Source: DATEPR01 sp036491115 (GTDB lineage Bacteria > Actinomycetota > Actinomycetes > Mycobacteriales > Pseudonocardiaceae). From it: a DNA stretch of 64,000 bases. Numbering within the stretch: the first letter of the stretch is position 1; each line of letters begins with the position of its first letter. The notes beneath the pieces are model-generated. The model was not told the origin of the DNA. It did not search any database and was given only the letters and a program-made list of their open reading frames with translations. This document shows, piece by piece, positions 50,975-58,745 of the stretch. The stretch lies in NCBI GenBank assembly GCA_036491115.1, contig DASXCQ010000061.1:1-64000 (forward strand), given 5' to 3'. The position numbers were made by a program, and so were the translations under genes.

Positions 50975-51059
50975 TCATCCAGGATGACCGTGCCGATGCG
51001 GATCAGCCAGGTATTGGTGGGGCCTGTCACGGAACGGGCCGGCGACGCAGGGTCGGGGC

Positions 51060-51803
51060 ATGGGAATCCTCTCCGACAAGATCGCTCTGGTGACCGGGGC
51101 CAGCCGAGGCATCGGGGCCGCCGCGGCACGCGTGTTCGCCCGCGAGGGTGCGACCGTCGTGCTGGTCGCCCGCACCGAGAGCGCGTTGCGGGCCGTCGCG
51201 GCCGACATCCCCGGTGCCTCCTACGTGGTCGCCGATCTCGGTGACGTGGCGGGCAGTGCGCGGGCCGTGGCCACCGTGGTCGAACGGCACGGGCGGCTGG
51301 ACGTCGCGTTCAACAACGCCGGGGTGGGCGTGCCGCCGCATCCCGTCGCGGCCTTTCCCGAGGACGACTTCGACCTGGTCATGCGGGTCAACCTCAAGGG
51401 CATCTTCTACGCCGTGTCCGCCGAGGTGACGGCCATGACGCGGACAGGTGGTGGCGCGATCGTCAACACCAGCAGCGTGGGCAGCCTGCGCGGCAATCCG
51501 GCCCTCCCCGCGTACGCGGCGGCCAAGCGCGCCGTCAACAGCATCACCGAGTCGGCGGCTCTTGCCCATGCCTCGGCCGGAATACGGGTGAACGCGATCG
51601 CCCCCGGACTGACGATGACCGACATGGTCGAGGAATGGAACCTGCACGACACCGGCGTGGTCGACCGGATCGTCGCCGCGACCCCGTTGGGTCGGGCCGC
51701 CGAGCCGGAGGAGATCGCCGAGTCGGCCGCCTGGCTGCTGAGCGATCGCGCGTCGTTCGTGACCGGCGTGGTGCTACCGGTCACCGGCGGCCTGGCCGTC
51801 TGA
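51060..51803 (+). CDS. Short-chain dehydrogenase/reductase (FabG-like)
   Basis: 247 residues. KIALVTGASRGIGAAAARVF, DVAFNNAGVGVPPHPVAAFP, NTSSVGSLRGNPALPAYAAA with YAAAK, and VRVNAIAPGLTMTDM are all canonical; SFVTGVVLPVTGGLAV is the family C-terminus. It oxidises or reduces a secondary alcohol or ketone with NAD(P). The gene is intact, but its last 30 bases run antisense to the broken end of the BKACE remnant. It is divergent from the XRE-MmyB regulator. Confidence 0.92.
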   Translation: MGILSDKIALVTGASRGIGAAAARVFAREGATVVLVARTESALRAVAADIPGASYVVADLGDVAGSARAVATVVERHGRLDVAFNNAGVGVPPHPVAAFPEDDFDLVMRVNLKGIFYAVSAEVTAMTRTGGGAIVNTSSVGSLRGNPALPAYAAAKRAVNSITESAALAHASAGIRVNAIAPGLTMTDMVEEWNLHDTGVVDRIVAATPLGRAAEPEEIAESAAWLLSDRASFVTGVVLPVTGGLAV

Positions 51804-52127
51804 CCACGCCACCGATGCGTGGTCGGGCAACACGGTCCAGGAACGCACCGACGCCACGCGCCGCTCGACGTCCGGCACCGCCCACGCTCCGGTCGTCACG
51901 CCGATCCGCACACCCGCCGGGACGGCGTCGCGCACGGCGGTGACTGCCGCCGCGACCGCCTGCGGCTCCAGCGAATGGTGTCCCGCGGAATCCTTGGGGT
52001 GCAGGTGGATGTCCTCGGCGCCCGCGGCCACGGCCTGCGCGGCCGCCAGGGCCAGTTCACCGGGCGACACGGGCAGGGACGGGCACTCCGACCGGGTACG
52101 CGGCCCGTTCAGACACACCTGCAACAT
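51774..52127 (-). pseudogene. BKACE (beta-keto acid cleavage enzyme) remnant, C-terminus lost
   Basis: The ATG at 52127 follows GAGGGACC and opens MLQVCLNGPRTRSECPSLPV, then AAGAEDIHLHPKDSAGHHSL and GVRIGVTTGAWAVPDVERRV. This is the N-terminal part of a DUF849/BKACE protein with the HLHPKD metal motif. After SWTVLPDHASVAWSD (about residue 112) homology ends, and the frame closes antisense to the SDR terminus. About 118 codons remain of the usual 230-280, so the C-terminal half of the barrel is missing and activity is not expected. The break is at about 51,805, directly against the intact SDR gene. Confidence 0.78.
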
Positions 52128-52201
52128 GACTGGTCCCTCGGCTCGGTCCGGGGTGCTCGATGCCTGCCACGCACCGACTCTATCCAGTCGGACCGGCTCG
52201 G

Positions 52202-52207
52202 TAGCGT
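52202..52207 (+). promoter_or_regulatory. -10 hexamer TAGCGT, 7 nt before the methyltransferase start
   Basis: TAGCGT, then GCGCCGC, then the GTG at 52215; leaderless spacing and no Shine-Dalgarno. Confidence 0.5.
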
Positions 52208-52214
52208 GCGCCGC

Positions 52215-52883
52215 GTGAGTGAACCGCTGGACCTGGCGCAGACCCGAACCTCCTACGACACGGTCGCCGTCGCCTATGAGCAGATCCTGCGGGACGCCCT
52301 CGCGGCGAGCCCGTGGGATCGCGCCGTGCTGGATACGTTCGCCGAACTGGTCGGCCCGGCGGGACCGGTGGCCGATCTCGGGTGCGGTCCGGGCCGCATC
52401 ACCACCTACCTGGCCGGGCGGGGACTGGACGCGTTCGGCGTGGACCTCTCCCCGGGCATGATCGACGTGGCCCGCACGGCACACCCACACCTGCGTTTCG
52501 AGGTCGGGTCCATGTCCGCGCTGAGCCTGGCGGACGGGTCGCTGGCCGGTGCGGTGGCCTGGTACTCGTTCATCCACACGCCACCGGAGCGGTTGCCGGC
52601 GGTGTTCGCGGAGATCGCCCGTGTGCTGCGACCGGGCGGTGTCCTGGCGGTCGCGTTCCAGGTGGGTGACGAGCGGCTGCACATCGCCCACGCCTACGGG
52701 CACGACGTGACCGCGGACGCCTACCGACTGCCACCGGACACCGTGGCCGACCTGATGGCCGACGCCGGACTGGCCATCCAGGCCCAGCTGGAACGGCAGC
52801 CGGAACCACCCGAGAAGACCCCGCAGGCCTATCTGGTCGCGCGCAAGGCCGGTGGCGGGGCGAGCCCGCCACCGGCCGGCTGA
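52215..52883 (+). CDS. Class I SAM-dependent methyltransferase
   Basis: 222 residues. The SAM motif is GPVADLGCGPGRITTYLAGR (residues 49-68), with motif II acid in FGVDLSPGMIDVA and a SFIHTPPERLPAVFAEIARV region. This is the common ubiE/methyltransf_11-type enzyme. The acceptor is unknown. It starts with GTG in a leaderless context. The last 12 codons encode a perfect hairpin (see the terminator entry), so transcription probably ends inside the gene's 3' end. Confidence 0.9.
   Translation: MSEPLDLAQTRTSYDTVAVAYEQILRDALAASPWDRAVLDTFAELVGPAGPVADLGCGPGRITTYLAGRGLDAFGVDLSPGMIDVARTAHPHLRFEVGSMSALSLADGSLAGAVAWYSFIHTPPERLPAVFAEIARVLRPGGVLAVAFQVGDERLHIAHAYGHDVTADAYRLPPDTVADLMADAGLAIQAQLERQPEPPEKTPQAYLVARKAGGGASPPPAG
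52847..52877. terminator. Terminator hairpin inside the methyltransferase 3' end
   Basis: GGCCGGTGGCGGG (52847-52859), loop GCGAG, CCCGCCACCGGCC (52865-52877): a perfect 13-bp stem. It lies just upstream of the stop at 52883 and 12 bp from the end of the convergent gene. It encodes the Gly/Ala/Pro-rich end of the methyltransferase and can serve both genes. Confidence 0.65.
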
Positions 52884-52888
52884 ACTGA

Positions 52889-53851
52889 TCAGTGGGACAG
52901 GTGGGCCAGCAACAGGTTGGGATCGGTCATGGTCGAGTAGGCGGCGCTGGCGACGTAGAGGGTGCCGCCGCGGACCGACATCGACGTCGGGTTCTGCAAC
53001 CCGTCCGCCGGGGTCAGCACGACGGACTGCGTGCCGTTCGGCCGGACCTGCGCGATCTCGCTGGCGCCGTTGATCGCGGCGAGCACCGTGTCACCCGAGC
53101 CGGGGAACACGAAGTCGTCGATGCCCGCGACCATCGCCGTGGTCCGCATCGGGCCCGCGGTGCCGCAGTGCCTGATCGGGATGCGCAGCAGCAGACCCTG
53201 CTGACTGCTCGACACCCAGACGGCACCGTTGTGCACTTTCACCCCGTTCGCGCCGAACGAGCCGTTCGACGTCAGCCCGCCGCCGCTGGCCCACGGGATC
53301 GGCGTGCCGCCGGTCTCCGGCACCCGCCAGACCACGCCGTGGACCGAGTCGGCGATGTAGACCAGGCCGGTGCGCGGGTCCAACGCCATGCCGTTGGCCA
53401 GGCCGTCGGCGGGCAGGGCCGCGATCCGGGTCGGCGTGTGACTGCCGGGCCGCAACCGCCACAGGCCGGTCAGGTCGGCCGTGCCGGTGTTGTAGAGGAC
53501 GAAGAGCGTGCCGTCCGGCGCCCGAACGATGCCGAACGTCCGTGCGCTGCCCACCAGTGGGGTGTGCACACCGCCGTCGGCGGGCGCGGGCAGCACGGCG
53601 AGGACGCGGACGTGGCCGGTCCGGGACACCCGCACGATCTCGTGTGCCGTGGTGAAGCTGAGGTCGGCGCTGCCGTCCGGTTCGAGGGTGATGTTCTCCG
53701 GTTGCTGGCCAGCGGCAAGATCGAAGTGGGCCACAATGTGCGCGGCGGACACCGGCGCGGTGGCAGCCGTCGCCGGTACGGCCGCGGCGGCCGCCACGAT
53801 CAGCGCCGCCACCAGGGTTTTCGCCGCGAACTTCGTTCGCATCAGTGACAT
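52889..53851 (-). CDS. Secreted beta-propeller-like protein (NHL/SMP-30 type)
   Basis: 320 residues. The signal peptide (FAAKTLVAALIVAAAAAVPA, cleaved near ATAA) is followed by repeated propeller blades: PDGTLFVLYNTGTADLTGLW, GLANGMALDPRTGLVYIADS, GANGVKVHNGAVWVSSSQQG and NPTSMSVRGGTLYVASAAYS. The pattern fits SMP-30/gluconolactonase-like or NHL propellers. It is exported, and its role is unknown. Two in-frame ATGs are possible: 53851 sits only 3 nt after GGGAAGG, while 53842 has normal spacing. Confidence 0.8.
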   Translation of the reverse strand: MSLMRTKFAAKTLVAALIVAAAAAVPATAATAPVSAAHIVAHFDLAAGQQPENITLEPDGSADLSFTTAHEIVRVSRTGHVRVLAVLPAPADGGVHTPLVGSARTFGIVRAPDGTLFVLYNTGTADLTGLWRLRPGSHTPTRIAALPADGLANGMALDPRTGLVYIADSVHGVVWRVPETGGTPIPWASGGGLTSNGSFGANGVKVHNGAVWVSSSQQGLLLRIPIRHCGTAGPMRTTAMVAGIDDFVFPGSGDTVLAAINGASEIAQVRPNGTQSVVLTPADGLQNPTSMSVRGGTLYVASAAYSTMTDPNLLLAHLSH

Positions 53852-53967
53852 GTCCTTCCCTCAGATGACAAACCCCCATCAGAGGTTGCCCCGGAGCGTC
53901 CGGGCATATCAGGACGACGGCCAACGTCGTCCCGTTACGAGATGACTCCCGGTGACAGGCGGCGTGA

Positions 53968-54561
53968 TCAGCCGGCCTTTTCCGTCCACTGAGGATTGGC
54001 GAGCCGCCATTCGCTGTCCCAGCGCCGCATCCGGGCGCGGTTGAGCCGCCATTCGACGAGCCACAGTGCGCCGGACAACACCGCGAGGGCTGCGGCGAAC
54101 GCCACCGCGCCGGCCAGCCAGCCGCGCTGCTCGGCGTCGGCCACGGTCAGCGGCGGCTGGATCCGGTCTCCCGCCAGGTCCACCCAGATCCGCATCGTGG
54201 AACCGGCGTGCGAACCCTCGGCCGCGCCGATCAGTCCGTGGTGCGGCCCGGCGAATGTCCACCGTGCGGTCACGAGATCGGTCGACGGCCGGTTGCCCAG
54301 TGACACCAGGATCGGCGCGTCCTGCGTCAGCGTCGCTGTCACCTGCCGGCCGACCGCCGCCTGCGCGTGGACCGTGGTCATGGTCGCCCGGTAGTCGAGT
54401 CCGCCGACCGCCACGGCGAGCAGCAGCGCGCCGACCGCGAGTGCGACCGCCGTGAGCCGCGCGGCATAGCCGATGCGGTCACTGCGCCTGCGCAACGAGT
54501 TACGGCCCCAGCCGATACCGCGGGCCGCCACAACGAAATGCCTCGTGACGGATGCCCACAC
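53968..54561 (-). CDS. Rv1733c-like membrane protein
   Basis: 197 residues. A cytosolic segment with GRNSLRRRSDRIGYAARLTA precedes the first helix (ALAVGALLLAVAVGGLDYRA). An extracytoplasmic loop (residues about 65-145) and a second helix (LAGAVAFAAALAVLSGALWL) follow, then WRLNRARMRRWDSEW. This two-helix layout with the RRRSDRI motif is characteristic of the actinobacterial Rv1733c family, whose function is unknown. The GTG at 54561 follows AGGGGAGAC at 6 nt. The longer frame would need a TTG start. Confidence 0.85.
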   Translation of the reverse strand: MWASVTRHFVVAARGIGWGRNSLRRRSDRIGYAARLTAVALAVGALLLAVAVGGLDYRATMTTVHAQAAVGRQVTATLTQDAPILVSLGNRPSTDLVTARWTFAGPHHGLIGAAEGSHAGSTMRIWVDLAGDRIQPPLTVADAEQRGWLAGAVAFAAALAVLSGALWLVEWRLNRARMRRWDSEWRLANPQWTEKAG

Positions 54562-54953
54562 CGCGGTCTCCCCTGCCTGGTGATTCCCGACCGCGGCCTT
54601 CCCGCCGCACTCGCCAGGACTATCGCGCCGGGCGCGAAACCCGTTACGTGCCAAGGGTCACCGCGCTCGTGCGAGCACAGTGGGCGCCGATCGCGCAGCC
54701 CCCAAAAATGGTCATTTCTCCCGGTCGGGTCAGGGCGTGCGGACCCGCTGCCAGAGCGCTTCGTCGATCGGCGGAAACCGTCGCATATCAGGGGATCCGG
54801 GCGGTGCGGCAGGCGCACCGGCGGTAGCTCGACGAACAACACCGGTCACCTGTATGCCCGGACCTGGCCCGACCGTTTGCCGGATAGCCGTTACGCCGTC
54901 CGGACTGGTTGCCTGTAGTCGGTCAGCGCCGCCGCGACCACGGGAAGGTGACC
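54562..54953. other. Divergent intergenic region, nothing recognised
   Basis: The 392 bp between the Rv1733c-like gene and a small secreted-protein gene carry no ORF with convincing composition and no clear promoter match. The stretch CAGCCCCCAAAAATGGTC (54698-54715) is locally AT-rich. Both flanking genes must be transcribed from here. Confidence 0.4.
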
Positions 54954-55367
54954 ATGATCGGAAAGCGCCGGATTGTTTCATTCGTCCTGATGGGACTGGC
55001 GCTGAGCGGCGCGTTACCGGCATCACCGGCGAACGCGTCGGCCGGCAGCATCAGCTGCACCGGCTGGACCCACACCACGTACTCGCCGGGCCTGACCAAC
55101 ACCCCGCAATCGACCACCGTCGTCGACGACGGTGATCTGAACGTCATCGGCGAGCACAGCCCGACCGGGAGCTGCCTGGCGATCGGCTCCGGTGCCACGG
55201 CGGGAATGCGTGACGTCACCGCCCAACTCAACCCGGGCTGCACGCAACTCATCGTCGAGACCGGGGTGGAGACGATCAACTGGAACGATGGTCGGTCGAC
55301 CTCGTTCACCTTCTCCGCGAACGTGACCCGCGGCCTTGCCACCACCGTCATCGCCGTCACCGTGTAG
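54954..55367 (+). CDS. Small secreted protein, unknown
   Basis: 137 residues. A signal peptide (KRRIVSFVLMGLALSGALPA, cleaved near SPANA) precedes a beta-rich domain of about 105 residues. Three Cys (in SISCTGWTH, SCLAIGSG and NPGCTQLIVE) could leave one disulfide and one free thiol. GRSTSFTFSANVTRGLATTV at the end resembles the ending of other small secreted actinomycete proteins. The ATG at 54954 follows GGGAAGGTGA. It converges with the penicillin-binding protein gene, 6 bp apart. No function is recognised. Confidence 0.78.
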   Translation: MIGKRRIVSFVLMGLALSGALPASPANASAGSISCTGWTHTTYSPGLTNTPQSTTVVDDGDLNVIGEHSPTGSCLAIGSGATAGMRDVTAQLNPGCTQLIVETGVETINWNDGRSTSFTFSANVTRGLATTVIAVTV

Positions 55368-55373
55368 CCAGAG

Positions 55374-57014
55374 CTACGGGACCCTGGCCAGGAATTTCGC
55401 GGCCAGTGTCACGGCAGGGGTCGAACTGCCGGCGCCCTGCAGGAACACGGCGAACGCGACGCCACCCCGGTAGCCGACGAACCATCCGTTGGCGTCCAGA
55501 TCGGGGTCGTCACCGAACTGCGCGGTCCCCGTCTTGCCGTACACCGAACCGGAGTTCGCCAGGCCGGTGGCCGTGCCGTCGGTGACGACCTCGCGCATCA
55601 TCGTGCGCAACGGCGTCAGCACCGACCCGGACGGGGCCGTGTACCCCGTGTCGACCCCGGTGCTGGCGTCTGCGCTCTGCCACAGCCGGGGCACCACCGT
55701 GTGGCCGGCGGCCACGGTCGCCGCCATGAGCGCCTCGCCGAACGGGCTGACCTGCACGGTGCCCTGGCCGATGCCGTCCTCGACCTGCTCGGTGGCGTTC
55801 GCCGCCGGCACGACCTTGCCGGTCTGCGTGTTCAGGCCGGGGATCTCGAAGTCGGCGTTCAGGCCGTACTCGCTGGCCGCTCTGGACAGCCCGTCGGCGG
55901 GCAGTTGCGACGCCAACTTCGCGAACGTGGTGTTGCATGATCTCGCGAACGCGTGGTGCATCGTGGTCACGCCCAGGTCGAAGCCCTCGTTGTGAATGGT
56001 CCGGACGCCGATCTGCTCGGTGGCCGGGCAGGCCAACCGGGAGTTCACGGTGGCGATCCCGGCCTGCAGTGCGGCCGTGGCCGTGACGATCTTGAACGTC
56101 GAGCCCGGCGCGTACAGGCCGGTGAACGGTGACGACGTGCTCTGCGCGTTCTGCGCCGCGGCCAGCAGACCGCCGTCCGAGGGCCGCAGTGCCACGATCA
56201 CCGCCGGGCCGGCGTACGTGTCCACCACCGACTGGGCGGCCGACTGCGTCGCGACACTCAGCGTGGACCGCACGGGCTTGGCATCGCCGTCGGGCGAGCC
56301 CACCAGCGTCTCCAGGTCGGCGCCCGAGGCGTCCACGCGTTCGACGGCGAAGGTCTCCCCCGACGTGGTCGGCACCTGGCCGACCAGGGCCGTGCGCATC
56401 AGCGAGAAGTCGTTGTCCGCCAGGCGACTGCCGCCGGCTCCACCGGTCACCAGGGTATGGCCGTCCCGGTCGACCACGGCCGGGTGGTCCACCGCCTTGG
56501 TGGTGATCACCAACCGTTGCCCGGCCTGTAACTTCGGGTACAACACGGCGGGTGTCCAGTGCACCTGCCAGTTCGGGCCGGTCCGGACGATCCCGAACGT
56601 GCCGGTGTAGGACCACACATGCCCGCCGGCGAGTGTCCATGTGGCGGTGAATGTGGCTGATGCGGTGTTCCCGGTCGTCGGGCCGACCTTGCCGGGCGTG
56701 GCGTGCATCGTCGTGGGCTGGAGGGCGTCCCAGGCGTCGGCCAGGACGGCGTACGAGCCGTCCGGGCTGTCGGTCAGCGCGCTGGCGGCCTGGAGCCGGT
56801 CGGCGGTCAACGCCTGCAGGTACTGCCGTGCCGCCGACGTCGGGTTCGGCGCCGAGGGACCCGACGACACCGGGACGCGGTTGTCGTCCGATGGCTGGGA
56901 CGCCGCAGCCGAGACGGGGCTACCGCCACGGAGCGTAATCACAGCGATCACCACGATCGCGACCATGAGCACGACGCCACCGATCAGGATGGCTCTCTTG
57001 CGCGCAGGACTCAT
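55374..57014 (-). CDS. Class B penicillin-binding protein with NTF2-like N-terminal domain
   Basis: 546 residues. A single anchor helix (AILIGGVVLMVAIVVIAVIT, residues 8-27) and a Ser/Pro linker lead to an NTF2-like domain (residues 57-160, as in MecA/PBP2a). A dimerisation domain and the transpeptidase follow: S305-T-F-K308 (YAPGSTFK), S359-C-N361 and K494-T-G496 (YGKTGTA). It cross-links peptidoglycan outside the membrane. The NTF2-like domain is typical of low-affinity beta-lactam-tolerant PBPs and of actinomycete PbpA-like homologues. The ATG at 57014 follows a GGGGG stretch. Confidence 0.93.
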   Translation of the reverse strand: MSPARKRAILIGGVVLMVAIVVIAVITLRGGSPVSAAASQPSDDNRVPVSSGPSAPNPTSAARQYLQALTADRLQAASALTDSPDGSYAVLADAWDALQPTTMHATPGKVGPTTGNTASATFTATWTLAGGHVWSYTGTFGIVRTGPNWQVHWTPAVLYPKLQAGQRLVITTKAVDHPAVVDRDGHTLVTGGAGGSRLADNDFSLMRTALVGQVPTTSGETFAVERVDASGADLETLVGSPDGDAKPVRSTLSVATQSAAQSVVDTYAGPAVIVALRPSDGGLLAAAQNAQSTSSPFTGLYAPGSTFKIVTATAALQAGIATVNSRLACPATEQIGVRTIHNEGFDLGVTTMHHAFARSCNTTFAKLASQLPADGLSRAASEYGLNADFEIPGLNTQTGKVVPAANATEQVEDGIGQGTVQVSPFGEALMAATVAAGHTVVPRLWQSADASTGVDTGYTAPSGSVLTPLRTMMREVVTDGTATGLANSGSVYGKTGTAQFGDDPDLDANGWFVGYRGGVAFAVFLQGAGSSTPAVTLAAKFLARVP

Positions 57015-57106
57015 CGTGCCCCCAGTTCGCTGCCGCCCTATTCACCCAGGCCAGCACTTCGGCCGAGCATATCCACCGGTAGGTGGGGAGTGAACCCCGG
57101 ATTTTG

Positions 57107-57913
57107 TCACCGGTGGCCGGCGAGATCGTCCAGTGTGGACAGTAGTTCCGCTTCCGTTTCGCCGCGCACGCTGAACAGGCAGCGGTTCACCCCCGCCGCG
57201 GCGAACTCGTCCAGCATCGTCGGGACGGCGCCGAACAATGTGACCGGCACCGCCGTGCCCGCCCGGTCCCGCAGGTTCGCGATGCGGGTGCGCAGCTCCT
57301 CGACACTGGCCAGCGGGCCGCACTGGGGTAGCCATTCGTCGCCGAACTCCAGGACGCGGTCCTCCGTGCCGGGGCCGTTCCCGCCGACCAACACGGGCGG
57401 CCCCGGGCGGCGTGCCGGCTTGGGCCACGACCAGATCGGGTCGAAGTCCACGTACTCGCCGTGGTACTCGGCTTCGTCCTGGGCCCAGATCGTGCGGATC
57501 GCCCGCACCCGGTCGGCGAGCACCGCCATCCGGGTGCGCGGGTCGGTGCCGTGGTTGACCAGTTCCTCACGGTTCCAGCCCGCGCCGACACCGAACATCA
57601 CCCGTCCACCGGACATGTGGTCCAGCGTGGCCACCGCCTTCGCCGTGACGATGGGATCACGCTCCGGGACGAGGCAGACGCCGGTACCCAGCTTGATCCG
57701 CTCGGTCACGGCGGCGACAGCGCCCAGGGCGACGAACGGGTCGTAGGTGTGGGCGAAACCCGCCGTCGACGATCCGTCGGTTCGCCTGCTGTGTACCGGA
57801 ATGTGGGTGTGCTCCGGATAGAACAACGCGTCGAAGCCGCGCTCCTCGACCGCGCGACCCAGCCTGGCCGGACTGATCGGATAGCCGCTGAACATCACGA
57901 TCCCGAAATCCAT
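57107..57913 (-). CDS. LLM-class F420-dependent oxidoreductase
   Basis: 268 residues of the luciferase-like TIM barrel. MDFGIVMFSGYPISPARLGR, FDALFYPEHTHIPVHSRR, KLGTGVCLVPERDPIVTAKA and GGRVMFGVGAGWNREELVNH are diagnostic of the actinobacterial F420-using group (TIGR03619-like). It probably reduces or oxidises a small organic molecule using coenzyme F420. ATG at 57913. It is the only gene of its kind here and is divergent from the RibD-like reductase (117 bp). Confidence 0.92.
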   Translation of the reverse strand: MDFGIVMFSGYPISPARLGRAVEERGFDALFYPEHTHIPVHSRRTDGSSTAGFAHTYDPFVALGAVAAVTERIKLGTGVCLVPERDPIVTAKAVATLDHMSGGRVMFGVGAGWNREELVNHGTDPRTRMAVLADRVRAIRTIWAQDEAEYHGEYVDFDPIWSWPKPARRPGPPVLVGGNGPGTEDRVLEFGDEWLPQCGPLASVEELRTRIANLRDRAGTAVPVTLFGAVPTMLDEFAAAGVNRCLFSVRGETEAELLSTLDDLAGHR

Positions 57914-58029
57914 CGCCAGACGGTCCCAGAAACGCCACGGCGAGGCGAAACGTTTCGCCGGATATATTCGACATGTCGCCGCTGGCTGGCCACACTGTCC
58001 GCGACAGCAAACGCCGGCAAGGAGCGACG

Positions 58030-58596
58030 ATGAGGCAACTGGTTCTGCAGATGGGTGTCACGGTCGACGGTTACGTCGCCGGGACGGGCGCGGAGGGCGA
58101 CTGGGGGCTGCCGGCCGAGCACCCGGACACCAAGGCCTGGAAGGTCGCCGCCCTGCGCCGTGTCGGCACGCACATCATGGGCCGCGTCACCTACGAGGAG
58201 ATGGCCGGGTACTGGCCGAGCCAGACCGACGAGTACGCCGCCTTCATGAACGACCTACCCAAAGTGGTCTTCTCCACGAGCCTGTCGACGGCCGACTGGC
58301 CCGGCTCCCGGATCGCGAGCGGTGACCTCGCCGAGGAGATCGCCGCCCTCAAGCAGGAACCCGGCGGCGACATCATGGCCCACGGCGGTGCCGCGTTCGT
58401 CCAGTCCCTGTCGAGGCTGGGCCTGATCGACGAGTACCACATCGTCACGCTGCCGGTCGCGCTGGGCAACGGTCTGCCGCTGTTCCGGGACCTGAACAAG
58501 CCGCTCCCCCTGGACCTCGTCGAGGCCAAGACCTTCCCCGACGGCATGACGATCCACGTCTACCGGCCGGGAGTCCCCGCCGCCCGCACCGCCTGA
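58030..58596 (+). CDS. Dihydrofolate reductase family protein (RibD C-terminal domain)
   Basis: 188 residues. LVLQMGVTVDGYVAGTGAEG, THIMGRVTYEEMAGYWPSQT, KVVFSTSLSTADWPGSR, IMAHGGAAFVQSLSRLGLID and LPVALGNGLPLFRDLNKPLP are the standard signatures of the standalone RibD-C/DHFR-like family. It is probably an NADPH-dependent reductase of unknown substrate. The ATG at 58030 follows AAGGAG. Confidence 0.92.
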   Translation: MRQLVLQMGVTVDGYVAGTGAEGDWGLPAEHPDTKAWKVAALRRVGTHIMGRVTYEEMAGYWPSQTDEYAAFMNDLPKVVFSTSLSTADWPGSRIASGDLAEEIAALKQEPGGDIMAHGGAAFVQSLSRLGLIDEYHIVTLPVALGNGLPLFRDLNKPLPLDLVEAKTFPDGMTIHVYRPGVPAARTA

Positions 58597-58732
58597 GCGA
58601 TCTGCGGGCCGACGAACGCGCCGGGCGGGCATCGGTACTCGTGGTGGCCATGCCATCAGCCGGCCGCCGCCGGGAGGTCCGCGACGCGAAGACCGCCTCA
58701 ACGATCACCGCGCGGGTGTCGGATGCCCCCGG

Positions 58733-58738
58733 TAGCGT
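58733..58738 (+). promoter_or_regulatory. -10 hexamer TAGCGT, 7 nt before the DNA ligase start
   Basis: TAGCGT, then TTCGCCC, then the GTG at 58746; leaderless spacing and no Shine-Dalgarno. Confidence 0.5.
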
Positions 58739-58745
58739 TTCGCCC

